From positions 1 to 54,394 of the forward strand of contig NZ_JACHLU010000022.1 in the NCBI RefSeq assembly GCF_014204625.1: a stretch of 54,394 nt of DNA, written 5' to 3'. The position numbers and the translations under genes were made by a program. Below are positions 41,756 through 50,674 of this stretch, piece after piece. This DNA is from Gillisella vitis (GTDB lineage: Bacteria; Pseudomonadota; Alphaproteobacteria; Rhizobiales; Rhizobiaceae). Position 1 is the stretch's first letter, and each line of letters opens with the position of its first letter. Below the pieces are notes generated by a model. The model was given only the letters and a program-made list of their open reading frames with translations, did no database searches and was not told the DNA's origin.

Positions 41756-43351
41756 ATGCGCTTTCTCCCTGTCAGCCTCACGAGTCTTCTGGTTGAGCTT
41801 GCCGATCTTGATGAAACATTGGCGCTGTTTGCCTCGCTGCAAGCCCATCCCGTGGCGGGCATTCAGGAGATGGTGCCAGCCGCCCGCACCTTGATGATCC
41901 GCTATCAAAGGGAACTCATCAGCGCGGAAGCCTTGGCAAGCGAGATCAGCACCCGCGATCTCTCCGCGAAGCTGAAGCCATCGGAGCATATGGTCGAGAT
42001 CCCCGTGACTTACGACGGGGAAGATTTAGGCGATGTGGCAGAACTGACGGGCCTCAGCGTGGAAGAGGTCATTCGCCGTCATACGGAAAGCACCTTCACT
42101 GTTGCTTTTTGCGGCTTTGCCCCCGGCTTTGGCTATCTGGTGGGTGGTGATCCGGCTTTGCACGTGCCACGCCGCAAAAGCCCGCGCACCCGCATTCCCG
42201 CAGGGGCCGTGGCCTTGGCGGGCAATTTCAGTGGGGTTTATCCGCAGGCAAGCCCCGGCGGCTGGCAAATCATTGGGGTAACTCCGGTTAAAATGTGGGA
42301 TCTCAGCCGCAATCCGCCAGCGCTGTTTCAACCCGGCCATCAGGTGCGATTTAGCGATATGGCGAAATCGGCCAAGGTCTATGATCTTCCTACTGAGACC
42401 AGCAGCATTGTGGAAAAAACTGCTGAAAATACGTCACATTTCAAGGTGTTGGCAGCGCCCATGCCTGCGGTGTTTCAGGACTTGGGCCGATTTGGCCAGA
42501 CGGGCCAAGGCGTCTCCGCCTCCGGCGCGCTGGATCAATCTGCCTTGAAAGCGGCCAATCGCGTGGTTGGCAATCCGGTGAATACGGCCTGCCTTGAAAT
42601 CACCCTCGGCGGATTCTCGTTTGAGAGTGCGGCGCGGGCGGTGATTGCCGTCACCGGCGCACCCTGCCCGATCAGCATCCGCGATTCCAAAGGCCGCGCG
42701 CTGGAAGCGTCGCCTTATAAACCGACTGCCTTGGAAGCAGGCGATGTGGTCACGCTGGGTCAGCCGACCTCGGGGATGCGCAGCTACCTGGCTGTGCGCG
42801 GTGGTTTTAAAGTGAAACCCGTGCTGGGCAGTGCGGCCACCGATACTCTGGCGGTGGTGGGGCCTGATCCTGTTACCGCTGGAACCGTTCTGGCTTTGGC
42901 AGAAGACACCACCGCCCTCACCAGCGTCTCGCTCACCGAAGCGCCTGCCTTCTCCTTCCCCACAGCAGGCGATGTCGTGACGCTGGACGTAGTTCTTGGC
43001 CCTCGCACCGACTGGTTTACCGAAAAGGGTCTTACCACGCTCACCGACCAGCTCTGGCAGGTGACGCCGCAATCCAGCCGCGTTGGCATTCGCCTGTCGG
43101 GCGAAGTGGCGCTGGAACGGTTTGATAGCAAAGAACTGCCCAGCGAAGGCACCGCCACCGGAGCCATTCAAGTGCCCCATAGCGGCCAGCCGGTGCTGTT
43201 TTTGGCCGATCATCCGCTCACCGGCGGTTATCCGGTGATTGGCGCGGTGGCCGAATACCATCTCGATCTGGCAGGACAAATCCCGATCAATGCCAAAATC
43301 CGTTTCCGGCCCATCGCGCCTTTTGCCGACATCACCCCGAACAAGCGATAA
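41756..43351 (+). CDS. pxpBC: 5-oxoprolinase subunits B and C fused (KipI-KipA)
   Basis: One 531-residue chain carries two modules. The first (about 1-225) is KipI/PxpB (AHS1): CGFAPGFGYLVGGDPALHVPR, then RIPAGAVALAGNFSGVYPQ. The second (about 230-525) is KipA/PxpC (AHS2): FQDLGRFGQTGQGVSASGAL, RSYLAVRGGF, QVTPQSSRVGIRLSG and EGTATGAIQVPHSGQPVLFL. Fused forms exist elsewhere. Together with PxpA they use ATP to open 5-oxoproline. The two modules are also the carboxyltransferase-type domains of urea carboxylase, and a biotin carboxylase-BCCP gene follows 19 bases downstream. Confidence 0.93.
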   Translation: MRFLPVSLTSLLVELADLDETLALFASLQAHPVAGIQEMVPAARTLMIRYQRELISAEALASEISTRDLSAKLKPSEHMVEIPVTYDGEDLGDVAELTGLSVEEVIRRHTESTFTVAFCGFAPGFGYLVGGDPALHVPRRKSPRTRIPAGAVALAGNFSGVYPQASPGGWQIIGVTPVKMWDLSRNPPALFQPGHQVRFSDMAKSAKVYDLPTETSSIVEKTAENTSHFKVLAAPMPAVFQDLGRFGQTGQGVSASGALDQSALKAANRVVGNPVNTACLEITLGGFSFESAARAVIAVTGAPCPISIRDSKGRALEASPYKPTALEAGDVVTLGQPTSGMRSYLAVRGGFKVKPVLGSAATDTLAVVGPDPVTAGTVLALAEDTTALTSVSLTEAPAFSFPTAGDVVTLDVVLGPRTDWFTEKGLTTLTDQLWQVTPQSSRVGIRLSGEVALERFDSKELPSEGTATGAIQVPHSGQPVLFLADHPLTGGYPVIGAVAEYHLDLAGQIPINAKIRFRPIAPFADITPNKR

Positions 43352-43370
43352 AAGAAGAGAGGAACACGCC

Positions 43371-45101
43371 ATGAAGAAAGTTCTGATTGCCAATCGGGGC
43401 GAAATTGCCGTTCGCATCATCCGCGCCTGCCGCGATTACGGCCTGCAATCGGTTGCTGTCTATGCCGACCCCGATATGGATGCGCTGTTTGTGACACTGG
43501 CCGATGAAGCCTATGGGCTGGATGGCGTGCGGCCTGCGGAAACCTATCTGGATATTGATAAGCTGATCGCCATTGCCAAGCGATCCGGCGCCGATGCTGT
43601 CCACCCCGGCTATGGGTTTCTGTCGGAACGCGCCGAATTTGCCCGCGCCGTGATTGATGCCGGTCTGATCTGGATTGGCCCCGACCCGGAGGTGATTGAA
43701 GTGCTGGGCGATAAGGTTGCCGCCCGCCGCTTGGCGCTTAAAGTTGGCGCGCCTTTGGCGGCTGGCAGCGATGGCCCGGTTGAATCTGCTGCCGAGGTAA
43801 TCGAATTTGCCAAGCAGCACGGGTTGCCCGTCGCCATAAAGGCCGCCCATGGCGGTGGTGGGCGCGGCATCAAGGTCGTGCGCAACATGGAAGAAATTTC
43901 CGAATCCTATGACTCGGCAGTGCGCGAGGCGGTGGCCGCCTTTGGCCGTGGCGAATGTTTTCTGGAGCGTTTTCTCGACCGCCCCCGCCATATTGAGGCG
44001 CAGATTTTGGCCGACAAACACGGCACCGTGCTGGTTCTCGGCACCCGCGATTGCTCGCTGCAACGGCGCAATCAGAAACTCGTTGAAGAGGCCCCCGCGC
44101 CGTTTTTGAGCGATGCGCAACGCCAATCGATCCACGATTCCGCCAAAGCCATTTGTGCCGCCGCTGGCTATAGTGGTGCTGGCACGGTGGAATTCCTGCT
44201 GGGCGTTGACGGCACCATCTCCTTCCTCGAAGTCAACACCCGCCTTCAGGTGGAGCATCCGGTGACGGAAGAAACCACCGGCATTGATCTGGTTATCGAG
44301 CAATTCCGCATTGCCGAGGGCCTAAAGCTGCGCATCACCGAAACACCAGTCCCGCGTGGCCATTCCATTGAATTTCGCATCAATGCGGAAGATCCCGGTC
44401 GTGGCTTTTTGCCAACCCCCGGCACCATCACCCGATTTGAGGCTCCTTCTGGCCCCGGCGTGCGGCTGGATAGCGGCGTGGTCAGCGGCTCGACCATTCC
44501 CGGCGTTTACGATTCGCTGATGGCGAAATTGATTGTCACAGGTGCCACCCGTGAAGATGCCTTGAAGCGGGCGCGGCGGGCGTTGAAAGAGTTTAAAATC
44601 GAGGGTGTCGCCACCGTGCTGCCCTTCCACCGCGCCGCCATGGAGGCTCAGGATTTTATTGGCGATCAGGGCTTTAAGGTCCACACCCGCTGGATCGAGA
44701 CGGATTTCACGGAACTGCCCCAAGCCGCTCAAAGACCGGAACCATCCACAGATCCGTCTCTCATCCGCACCCATGTGGAAATTGACGGCAAGCGCCACGC
44801 GCTTGGTATTCCAGCGCAGTTGTTGGCGGGGCTTGGCGGCCTTGCTGGCGGGGCTGTGCCTGCTGCAAACAGCGCTGTGACTGCCGAAAAGGGAGCCGTC
44901 ACCGCGCCGATTTCCGGTACCGTGCAATCGTTCAAGGTCGAGAATGGCGGAACGGTTGCTGAGGGCGATTTGCTGGCGGTGATGGAAGCCATGAAGATGG
45001 AAACCCAGATCATTGCCCCGTCAGCAGGCACGGTACGGCTTGTGGCGGCCGAGGGGGATTATGTGAGTGCAGGTAGCATGTTGCTGGTGATTGAGGGGTA
45101 A
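43371..45101 (+). CDS. Biotin carboxylase-BCCP fusion of the 5-oxoproline locus
   Basis: The 576-residue protein has a biotin carboxylase part (about 1-450): KVLIANRGEIAVRIIRACRD at the start, the ATP-grasp glycine loop AAHGGGGRGIKVVRN, and FLEVNTRLQVEHPVTEETTG. A C-terminal biotinyl domain has Lys542 in EAMKME. Hence it carries its own biotin but no carboxyltransferase domain. No acetyl-, propionyl- or methylcrotonyl-CoA carboxyltransferase is nearby. The start ATG 43371 (GAGAGGAACACGCC before it) is chosen over a 44-codon extension into pxpBC. Probable last gene of the pxp operon. It may pair with PxpBC to carboxylate a lactam or amide. Confidence 0.9.
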   Translation: MKKVLIANRGEIAVRIIRACRDYGLQSVAVYADPDMDALFVTLADEAYGLDGVRPAETYLDIDKLIAIAKRSGADAVHPGYGFLSERAEFARAVIDAGLIWIGPDPEVIEVLGDKVAARRLALKVGAPLAAGSDGPVESAAEVIEFAKQHGLPVAIKAAHGGGGRGIKVVRNMEEISESYDSAVREAVAAFGRGECFLERFLDRPRHIEAQILADKHGTVLVLGTRDCSLQRRNQKLVEEAPAPFLSDAQRQSIHDSAKAICAAAGYSGAGTVEFLLGVDGTISFLEVNTRLQVEHPVTEETTGIDLVIEQFRIAEGLKLRITETPVPRGHSIEFRINAEDPGRGFLPTPGTITRFEAPSGPGVRLDSGVVSGSTIPGVYDSLMAKLIVTGATREDALKRARRALKEFKIEGVATVLPFHRAAMEAQDFIGDQGFKVHTRWIETDFTELPQAAQRPEPSTDPSLIRTHVEIDGKRHALGIPAQLLAGLGGLAGGAVPAANSAVTAEKGAVTAPISGTVQSFKVENGGTVAEGDLLAVMEAMKMETQIIAPSAGTVRLVAAEGDYVSAGSMLLVIEG

Positions 45102-45129
45102 GGTTACTCCGAACCGATCGTTCACGCGC

Positions 45130-45186
45130 GTTTGTCAGGGAAAAGTAGTCATCGGTTTTCCTGCAAAGACAACCGAAAACAACAGA
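45130..45186 (+). repeat. Dispersed repeat family I, partial copy E
   Basis: TTTGTCAGGGAAAAGTAGTC, then GGTTTTCCTGCAAAGACAACCGAAAAC, matches the second half of family I about 30 bases after the biotin carboxylase stop. The first half is absent. Confidence 0.8.
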
Positions 45187-45210
45187 GGACACGCGCTGTA
45201 AAGCCCGTCA

Positions 45211-45410
45211 CCAGAGTACACGACATTTTAGCATTGAGTGCTTGGCTACCCCCTCACCCCGCCTCCGCTTTGCTCGGCGGACCTCTCCCCGCTGAGGCGA
45301 GGAACCCATGACCGTTGCTGTTCTTTCCGTCTTCTCCCCTGCGGGGAGAAGGTGGCGGCAGCCGGATGAGGGGGTGCGAAGCCCAAAAATACGCGCGTCG
45401 TGTACTCTGG
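45211..45410. repeat. Composite REP element with 14-bp terminal inverted repeats
   Basis: CCAGAGTACACGAC at 45211-45224 is repeated as a perfect inverted copy at 45397-45410. Between them is a palindromic module (about 45249-45375) whose ends read CCCCCTCACCCC and GGATGAGGGGG, with inner stem-loops such as CTCCCC-TGC-GGGGAG. This is the common rhizobial REP type. No gene is seen in 45102-45589. Confidence 0.75.
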
Positions 45411-45444
45411 CCCGTCACAATGAATCCTATTCGCCGTGACGGGC
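45410..45444. repeat. Imperfect palindrome related to 10773-10815
   Basis: GCCCGTCAC and GTGACGGGC arms surround AATGAATCCTATTCGCC. The central GAATCCTATTC is shared with the perfect palindrome at 10773-10815, so both belong to one repeat family. Confidence 0.7.
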
Positions 45445-45589
45445 TTCAGGCTGTACATCAGCCGGAAATTTTGTGGCAAAACCCTCAATCGTGGTCTTGT
45501 TGTCTCCGATGATCGAAATCCTTCACCACTTTATCCCGGTGTTGTATCCCCGGTGTTGTATCAATGCGTGCAGAGCGACACTGAGGCGC

Positions 45590-48500
45590 TCACTCTGCCG
45601 CCAACGCCAGCTGATGATGTGTCACCTCTTGCGTGGATGGCCGATGCATGTCCGTAGCAGGAGGCTTGATCCGAAACCAGGTTGCGTAAAGCGCCGGCAG
45701 GAACAGCAGAATCATCACCGTGCCAACCGCCGTTCCACCAATCAGGGTATACGCCATCGATCCCCAGAACACTGAATGGGTGAGCGGTATGAAGGCAAGC
45801 ACAGCAGCCATGGCCGTCAGGATGACAGGTCTGGTGCGCTGTACGGTCGCCTCGATGACCGCGTGATAGTCATCAAGCCCAGCCGCCTTGTTATCCTTGA
45901 TTTGCTCGGTGAGAATGAGCGTGTTGCGCATTAAGATACCCGCCAGACCGATCAGCCCGACAATGGCATTGAAGCCGAAAGGTTGATTGAAGAGGAACAG
46001 GACAGGAACCACGCCCGCGAGCCCAAGCGGCGCTGTCAGCATCACCATTGTCATCGTCGCCAGGCTGCGAACCTGAATAATGATGACAATCAGCATGGCA
46101 GCGATCATCAAGGGGAAGACTTTAACCAGGGCAACGTTCGCTTTGAGAGATTCCTCAATATTGCCGCCCATCTCGATACGGTAACCGACGGGCAGTGAAG
46201 CGATGAGCGGTTGGAGAGCCTTCATGACCTGCTGAGAGACCTCAGGCGGTTGCGTTGCTTCGTTGATGTCGGAGCGGACCGTGATGACCGGCGTGCGGTC
46301 ACGCCGTTTCATGATCGGCTCTTCAAAGCGCACCTCGGCATGGCCGATCTGGTCGAGCGGCAGCGCCCGTCCTTCCCGGCCAATGAGGGAGAAGTTCGAC
46401 AGCTTCGATGGATCAAGGCGGGTATCACCTCCGCTTCGCGCAACAACGGCAACGTTGCGAATATCTTCCCGGACTTGGGTGATCGGAACGCCCGTCAGCA
46501 GGAGCTGAAGCTGTTGGCCCGCCTCCGTCGGGGAAAGACCGATCAGGTTGAGGCGCTCCTGGTCCGGCACGAACCGCAGAACAGGTGTACGATTGCCCCA
46601 GTCACGATTGACATTACGGACATCCGGAACCGTCTGCATCAGGGAGATCGCTTGCTCGGAGAGCTGATAGAGCTTTTCGGGGTCCGGTCCCATAACCCGG
46701 AATTCGACCGGGAATGGCGTGTACGGTCCAAACACGAGTTGCGTCACCCGAATAAACGCTTCGGGAGCCAGTCCCGCCGAAATCTCTTCACGCAACCGCA
46801 CCTTCAGAGCTTCGCGGGCTTCTGCGTTCGGTGTCAGCACAACGATCTTTGCGAAAGCAGGGTCCGGGAGTTCGGGAGACATCGCAAAGAAGAAACGAGG
46901 CGCACCCTGACCAACATAGCTGGTGACGATCTTTGTCTCCGGTTGTTTCTGGAGCCAATTCTCAACTTTCTTGACGGTGGCCGTTGTGGTCTTGATGCTT
47001 GTGCCTTCTGGCAGGCGAACTTCAACGAGAACCTCGGGGCGGTCAGACGTCGGAAAGAACTGCTGCTTTACCGAGCCCATTCCCACAACGGACGCGGCCA
47101 TCACCACGACCACGACGCCGCATGTGAGGAACTTGTGGCGCACGGCAAGTTCAATCGTACTGCGCAGGCGGCGGTAATTGGGGGTATTGTAGATGGCGTG
47201 ATGTCCGCCTTCGATCGGCTTGATATTCGGCAGCATTTTGACGCCCAGGTAGGGCGTAAAAATAACAGCCACCAGCCAGGAAACGATCAGGGCAAAGCCG
47301 ACAATCCAGAAGATATTGCCAGCATATTCGCCAGCCGCCGAGCGCGCAAAGCCGACCGGCATCAGACCAATGATCGTGACGAGCGTGCCCGACAACATCG
47401 GTGCCGCCGTGTGGCTCCAGGCATAGGCGGCCGCCTTGATGCGGTCCATGCCCTCTTCCATTTTGACGACCATCACCTCAATCGCTATGATGGCATCGTC
47501 GACGAGCAAGCCCAGCGCCAGGATCAGCGCGCCCAGCGTGATGCGGTCAAAGAACCTGCCCGTATCGAGCATGATGATGAAGACCACTCCGAGCGTGAGA
47601 GGCACGGCAAGCGCCACAACGATCCCGACGCGCCAGCCGAGACTGACGAGACTGACGAACAGCACGACACCGAGTGCCATGGCGAATTTCAGCATGAACT
47701 CGCCAACCGCCTCCTGAATGTTGACAGCCTGATCGCTCACTTTCGCAAGCGTGATGCCGAGTGGCAGCGACTGCGCGATTTTCGAAGACCGCTCTTCCAG
47801 CGCCTTGCCCAACTCGAGGCCGTTCCAGCCCTGCTGCATGACCACGCCGAGCATGATGGCCGGTTCGCCATTGTGTCGGATCACGAAGGTCTCGGGATCC
47901 TGATAGCCACGCCGAACCTCTGCAAAGTCGGAGAGCTTGAGGGTGCGGCCATTGGCAACAATCGGCGTGTCGGCCACAGCCTGAACGCTGTCATAGGCAC
48001 CATCGAACCGCATGAAGACCTGTGGCCCGCGGGTATCGATCGTACCCGCCGGCGTTACCGTATTGCGGCGTTGCAGGGCCGATGCAACATCCTGCGGAGA
48101 AATGCCAAGCGTCGCCAGTTTCGGGTAGGAGAACTCCACGAAAATCTGCTCCGGCTGCTCGCCGAGAATGTTGATCTTCTTGACACCAGGCACATGCAGC
48201 AGATCCTGACGGATGGTTTCAGCCTGACGCACAAGTTCACGCTTCGGCAGATCCTTCGCCTTCAAAGCGTAAAGAGCAAAACTCACATCGGAGTATTCGT
48301 CATTGACGAAAGGCCCAAGGACACCTTGAGGCAGATTGCGCGCCTCATCGCCGAGCTTCTTGCGTGCCTGATAGAACTCGTCTTCAACAACGGAGGGCGG
48401 CGTATTGTCCTTCAGCGTCACGGTCATGTAGGCAAAGCCCGGACGGGTCGTGGTCTCCACACGGTCATACCAGGTCAGTTCCTGGATACGCTTTTCGAGC

Positions 48501-48703
48501 GGCTCCGCGACGAGATCCTGCATTTCCCGCGCCGTTGCGCCGGGCCACACCGTCGTCACGGTGAGCGTTTTGATGGTAAACGAAGGGTCTTCGGCTCGGC
48601 CGAGCTTGATGAAGGCATAGGCACCTGCCGCAGCCAGCAAGGCAATGAAGAAAAGGGTGACAGCTCGCTCGCGGACGGCAAGCGCGGAAAGATTGAAGCT
48701 CAT
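45590..48703 (-). CDS. RND efflux pump inner-membrane protein (AcrB family)
   Basis: The 1037-residue protein is a resistance-nodulation-division transporter of the HAE1/AcrB type, driven by protons. The first helix lies near residues 15-35 and is followed by a large periplasmic loop, then LALGLLVDDAIIAIE around residue 405 with the Asp-Asp pair of the proton relay. A second loop, and the helices LGLAGVVPVLFL and GLIGLAGILMRNTLIL, follow. Substrates are not predictable; a drug, bile-acid or plant-phenolic substrate is usual. It overlaps the stop of the adaptor gene by one base (TGATG). No outer-membrane TolC-type gene is nearby. Confidence 0.94.
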   Translation of the reverse strand: MSFNLSALAVRERAVTLFFIALLAAAGAYAFIKLGRAEDPSFTIKTLTVTTVWPGATAREMQDLVAEPLEKRIQELTWYDRVETTTRPGFAYMTVTLKDNTPPSVVEDEFYQARKKLGDEARNLPQGVLGPFVNDEYSDVSFALYALKAKDLPKRELVRQAETIRQDLLHVPGVKKINILGEQPEQIFVEFSYPKLATLGISPQDVASALQRRNTVTPAGTIDTRGPQVFMRFDGAYDSVQAVADTPIVANGRTLKLSDFAEVRRGYQDPETFVIRHNGEPAIMLGVVMQQGWNGLELGKALEERSSKIAQSLPLGITLAKVSDQAVNIQEAVGEFMLKFAMALGVVLFVSLVSLGWRVGIVVALAVPLTLGVVFIIMLDTGRFFDRITLGALILALGLLVDDAIIAIEVMVVKMEEGMDRIKAAAYAWSHTAAPMLSGTLVTIIGLMPVGFARSAAGEYAGNIFWIVGFALIVSWLVAVIFTPYLGVKMLPNIKPIEGGHHAIYNTPNYRRLRSTIELAVRHKFLTCGVVVVVMAASVVGMGSVKQQFFPTSDRPEVLVEVRLPEGTSIKTTTATVKKVENWLQKQPETKIVTSYVGQGAPRFFFAMSPELPDPAFAKIVVLTPNAEAREALKVRLREEISAGLAPEAFIRVTQLVFGPYTPFPVEFRVMGPDPEKLYQLSEQAISLMQTVPDVRNVNRDWGNRTPVLRFVPDQERLNLIGLSPTEAGQQLQLLLTGVPITQVREDIRNVAVVARSGGDTRLDPSKLSNFSLIGREGRALPLDQIGHAEVRFEEPIMKRRDRTPVITVRSDINEATQPPEVSQQVMKALQPLIASLPVGYRIEMGGNIEESLKANVALVKVFPLMIAAMLIVIIIQVRSLATMTMVMLTAPLGLAGVVPVLFLFNQPFGFNAIVGLIGLAGILMRNTLILTEQIKDNKAAGLDDYHAVIEATVQRTRPVILTAMAAVLAFIPLTHSVFWGSMAYTLIGGTAVGTVMILLFLPALYATWFRIKPPATDMHRPSTQEVTHHQLALAAE

Positions 48704-49812
48704 CAGTTTGCCACCTCTGCCTTTTCAACTTCGGTGCGCACGCTCGCGCCATCCCGAAGCAGATGAGCCCCGAGAGCCACAACCCTTTCAAGAGGCTTCA
48801 GATCGGTTACAATCGCTGTCTCTTCGCCCAGTTTTTCGACCTTCACCGAGCGGAAGTGAACCGTTGACGTGCTATCGTTGAAGACAAAAACCCCGGTGCG
48901 GGAACCATCATCAAGGACGGCACCGAGGGGAACCTCAGCGGAGCCGGAGTGACTATTGTTGTCGACACCAATATTGACCGTTGCCCCCAAAGGGGCAGCC
49001 GCAGCGGCCCCTTGCAAGACCCAGCGTGTCTCATAGGTTCGTGTTTGCTGATCAGCAGCGTCGGAAATCTGCCGGAGCACCGCCGTTTCCGTTCCATTCT
49101 GGCCGTAGATGCTGGCGCGCGCGACCATACCGATCGCAGGTCTCAGGTTTTCCGGCATCCAGACCAGCGCCTCACGCGGGCCGGCTTTCGCAAGCCGTAT
49201 GACCGGCTGTCCCGCAGACACCACTTGCCCGGGCTCAGCAAGAGTCTCGACGATCGTGCCATCCGCATCGGCCAGCAGCACGGCATAGGTCACTTCGTTT
49301 TCAGCAACTGTTGCATCCGCCTTGGCAGCAGACAATTGCGCCGCCGCCGTATCAAGGGCTGCTTTCGCCCGTTCATACTGCTGGGTGGAGGCCGCATTGG
49401 ATCTGACAAGAACGGCAAAACGCTTCTCGTCCGCCTGTGCCTGCACAAAAGCTGCCTGCGCGGCAGTCACCGTATTGCGTTTCGCCGTCAGGGCGAGGCT
49501 GAGATCGTTACTGTCGATGCGCAAAAGAGGCTGCCCGGCCTTCACCTGCTCACCGACGCCAACAAACCGCTCCACGATTTTTCCGGGAACCCGAAATCCG
49601 AGATCGCTCTGGACCCTTGCCGCAACCGTCCCGGTAAAGGTTCGACTGGCTGCTTCAGGGGTTTTGACGTTTGCCAGACTGACAAGCGGCGGAAGCGTGC
49701 GCGGGTCAGAGGCTTTTGCCTCGTGACTGGATTGCGGCAGCAGAAAGACCGCAGCAGCGACGCCGCCGAGAGCGGCCAGCGTGCCGGACGCGAGCAGGAA
49801 TTTTCGTTTCAT
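48703..49812 (-). CDS. RND efflux adaptor (membrane fusion protein)
   Basis: A periplasmic adaptor of 369 residues. After an N-terminal hydrophobic anchor (KFLLASGTLAALGGVAAAVFLL) come the lipoyl half-motifs (FRVPGKIVERFVGVGEQVKAGQPLLRID and YAVLLADADGTIVETLAEPGQVVSAGQPVI), separated by an alpha-helical hairpin of about 70 residues, then a beta-barrel domain. This matches AcrA/MexA-type partners of RND pumps. ATG 49812 is used with AAGG upstream; the frame is open 15 codons further. It is first in an operon with the pump, and the TetR gene is divergent. Confidence 0.92.
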   Translation of the reverse strand: MKRKFLLASGTLAALGGVAAAVFLLPQSSHEAKASDPRTLPPLVSLANVKTPEAASRTFTGTVAARVQSDLGFRVPGKIVERFVGVGEQVKAGQPLLRIDSNDLSLALTAKRNTVTAAQAAFVQAQADEKRFAVLVRSNAASTQQYERAKAALDTAAAQLSAAKADATVAENEVTYAVLLADADGTIVETLAEPGQVVSAGQPVIRLAKAGPREALVWMPENLRPAIGMVARASIYGQNGTETAVLRQISDAADQQTRTYETRWVLQGAAAAAPLGATVNIGVDNNSHSGSAEVPLGAVLDDGSRTGVFVFNDSTSTVHFRSVKVEKLGEETAIVTDLKPLERVVALGAHLLRDGASVRTEVEKAEVAN

Positions 49813-49870
49813 GACACCAACCTTCTTGACGGGAACATCCCATTTCATAGATTGCATTCTAACTCTAAAA

Positions 49871-49897
49871 CCTATATAGATGTCAAATGAAATCTAA
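49871..49897. promoter_or_regulatory. Possible TetR operator between regulator and pump
   Basis: CTATATAG palindrome and a larger dyad TAGAT-N9-ATCTA (49877-49895) lie in the 97-base gap between the divergent adaptor and TetR genes. A TetR dimer could cover either and repress both promoters. Confidence 0.4.
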
Positions 49898-49909
49898 TTG
49901 GAGGCAGCC

Positions 49910-50521
49910 ATGAGGGTCAGTCGTGCACAAGCAGAAGCCAACCGTGAAACGGTCATCAATGTCGCAAGCCGACTCTTTCGAGAGCATGGCTTTGACGGTA
50001 TCGGCCTCAAGGACTTGATGAAGGGAGCGGGCCTGACACAAGGCGGTTTCTACAAACAGTTTGAGTCCAAGGATGATCTCGCAGCACTGGCATCGCAGCG
50101 CGCCATGGAGAGCGCAAGGCACCGATGGTCTTCCGTCGCCGCATCGAGTGCCGACCCGATTCAGGGTGTGATCGACTTTTATCTCTCGGCAGGCCACCGC
50201 AGCGAAACAGGAGAGGGTTGCCCCTTGGTGGCGCTTGGCTCTGATGCTGCTCGCCAAAGCGAAAATGTTCGCAAGCCATTTCAGGACGGGATCACCGCAC
50301 ACATACAAGTCCTGGAAGACCTGCTGCCGGCCTCAGACAGCAAAGAGACCAGAATAGAGAAAGCGCAGGTGATGCTTGCGCTGATGGTCGGCGCGGTGAC
50401 CCTCTCGCGCATAGCGACGGATCAGACCCTTGCCGACAGCCTTCTGGACAAGGCCGCTGCGGAAGCCAGACGCTTGGCCTCCGCAGAGCCGGCTCCCGAG
50501 AGTCTGTCAGGTTCAGATTGA
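49910..50521 (+). CDS. TetR-family repressor of the adjacent efflux pump
   Basis: The 203-residue protein has the TetR helix-turn-helix (VINVASRLFREHGFDGIGLKDLMKGAGLTQGGFYKQFESKDDL) with a variable C-terminal ligand domain that includes CPLVALGSDAARQ, a pattern typical of the large group of small-molecule-sensing TetR proteins. ATG 49910 has TTGGAGGCAGCC ahead of it. The divergent operon next door is an RND pump, so repression of that pump is probable. The final seven residues (ESLSGSD) and the stop codon are encoded by dispersed repeat copy B, so the tail may have been changed by insertion of that repeat. Confidence 0.88.
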   Translation: MRVSRAQAEANRETVINVASRLFREHGFDGIGLKDLMKGAGLTQGGFYKQFESKDDLAALASQRAMESARHRWSSVAASSADPIQGVIDFYLSAGHRSETGEGCPLVALGSDAARQSENVRKPFQDGITAHIQVLEDLLPASDSKETRIEKAQVMLALMVGAVTLSRIATDQTLADSLLDKAAAEARRLASAEPAPESLSGSD

Positions 50522-50600
50522 ACCAGACAGACTCTAAACTTCTTTGTTTTCGTTTGTCTTTTTGGGAAAACCAGATTCCACTTTTCCCTGACAAACCCTA
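50499..50600 (+). repeat. Dispersed repeat family I, full copy B
   Basis: The palindrome AGAGTCTGTCAGGTTCAGAT and complement is followed by TTGTTTTCGTTTGTCTT and GATTCCACTTTTCCCTGACAAACCCT. The copy overlaps the 3' end and stop codon of the TetR gene (stop at 50519-50521). Confidence 0.92.
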
Positions 50601-50674
50601 ATCTGGCGTCCCGTTTTTCCTCTTTTTAAACGCCCGGCATCCTCGCTACAGTGGATTTCGGCGATGGAGTTGTC

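Noticed and set aside
43239..43370. 44-codon N-terminal extension of the biotin carboxylase
   Set aside because: It overlaps the pxpBC coding end in another frame. ATG 43371 follows a good ribosome site and begins with the universal KVLIANRGEIA motif.
46211..48766. Open frame of 851 codons on the plus strand opposite the RND pump gene
   Set aside because: Antisense shadow caused by the GC-rich coding of the pump. The translation is extremely rich in Arg, His and Asp with no domain, while the pump shows clear RND motifs.
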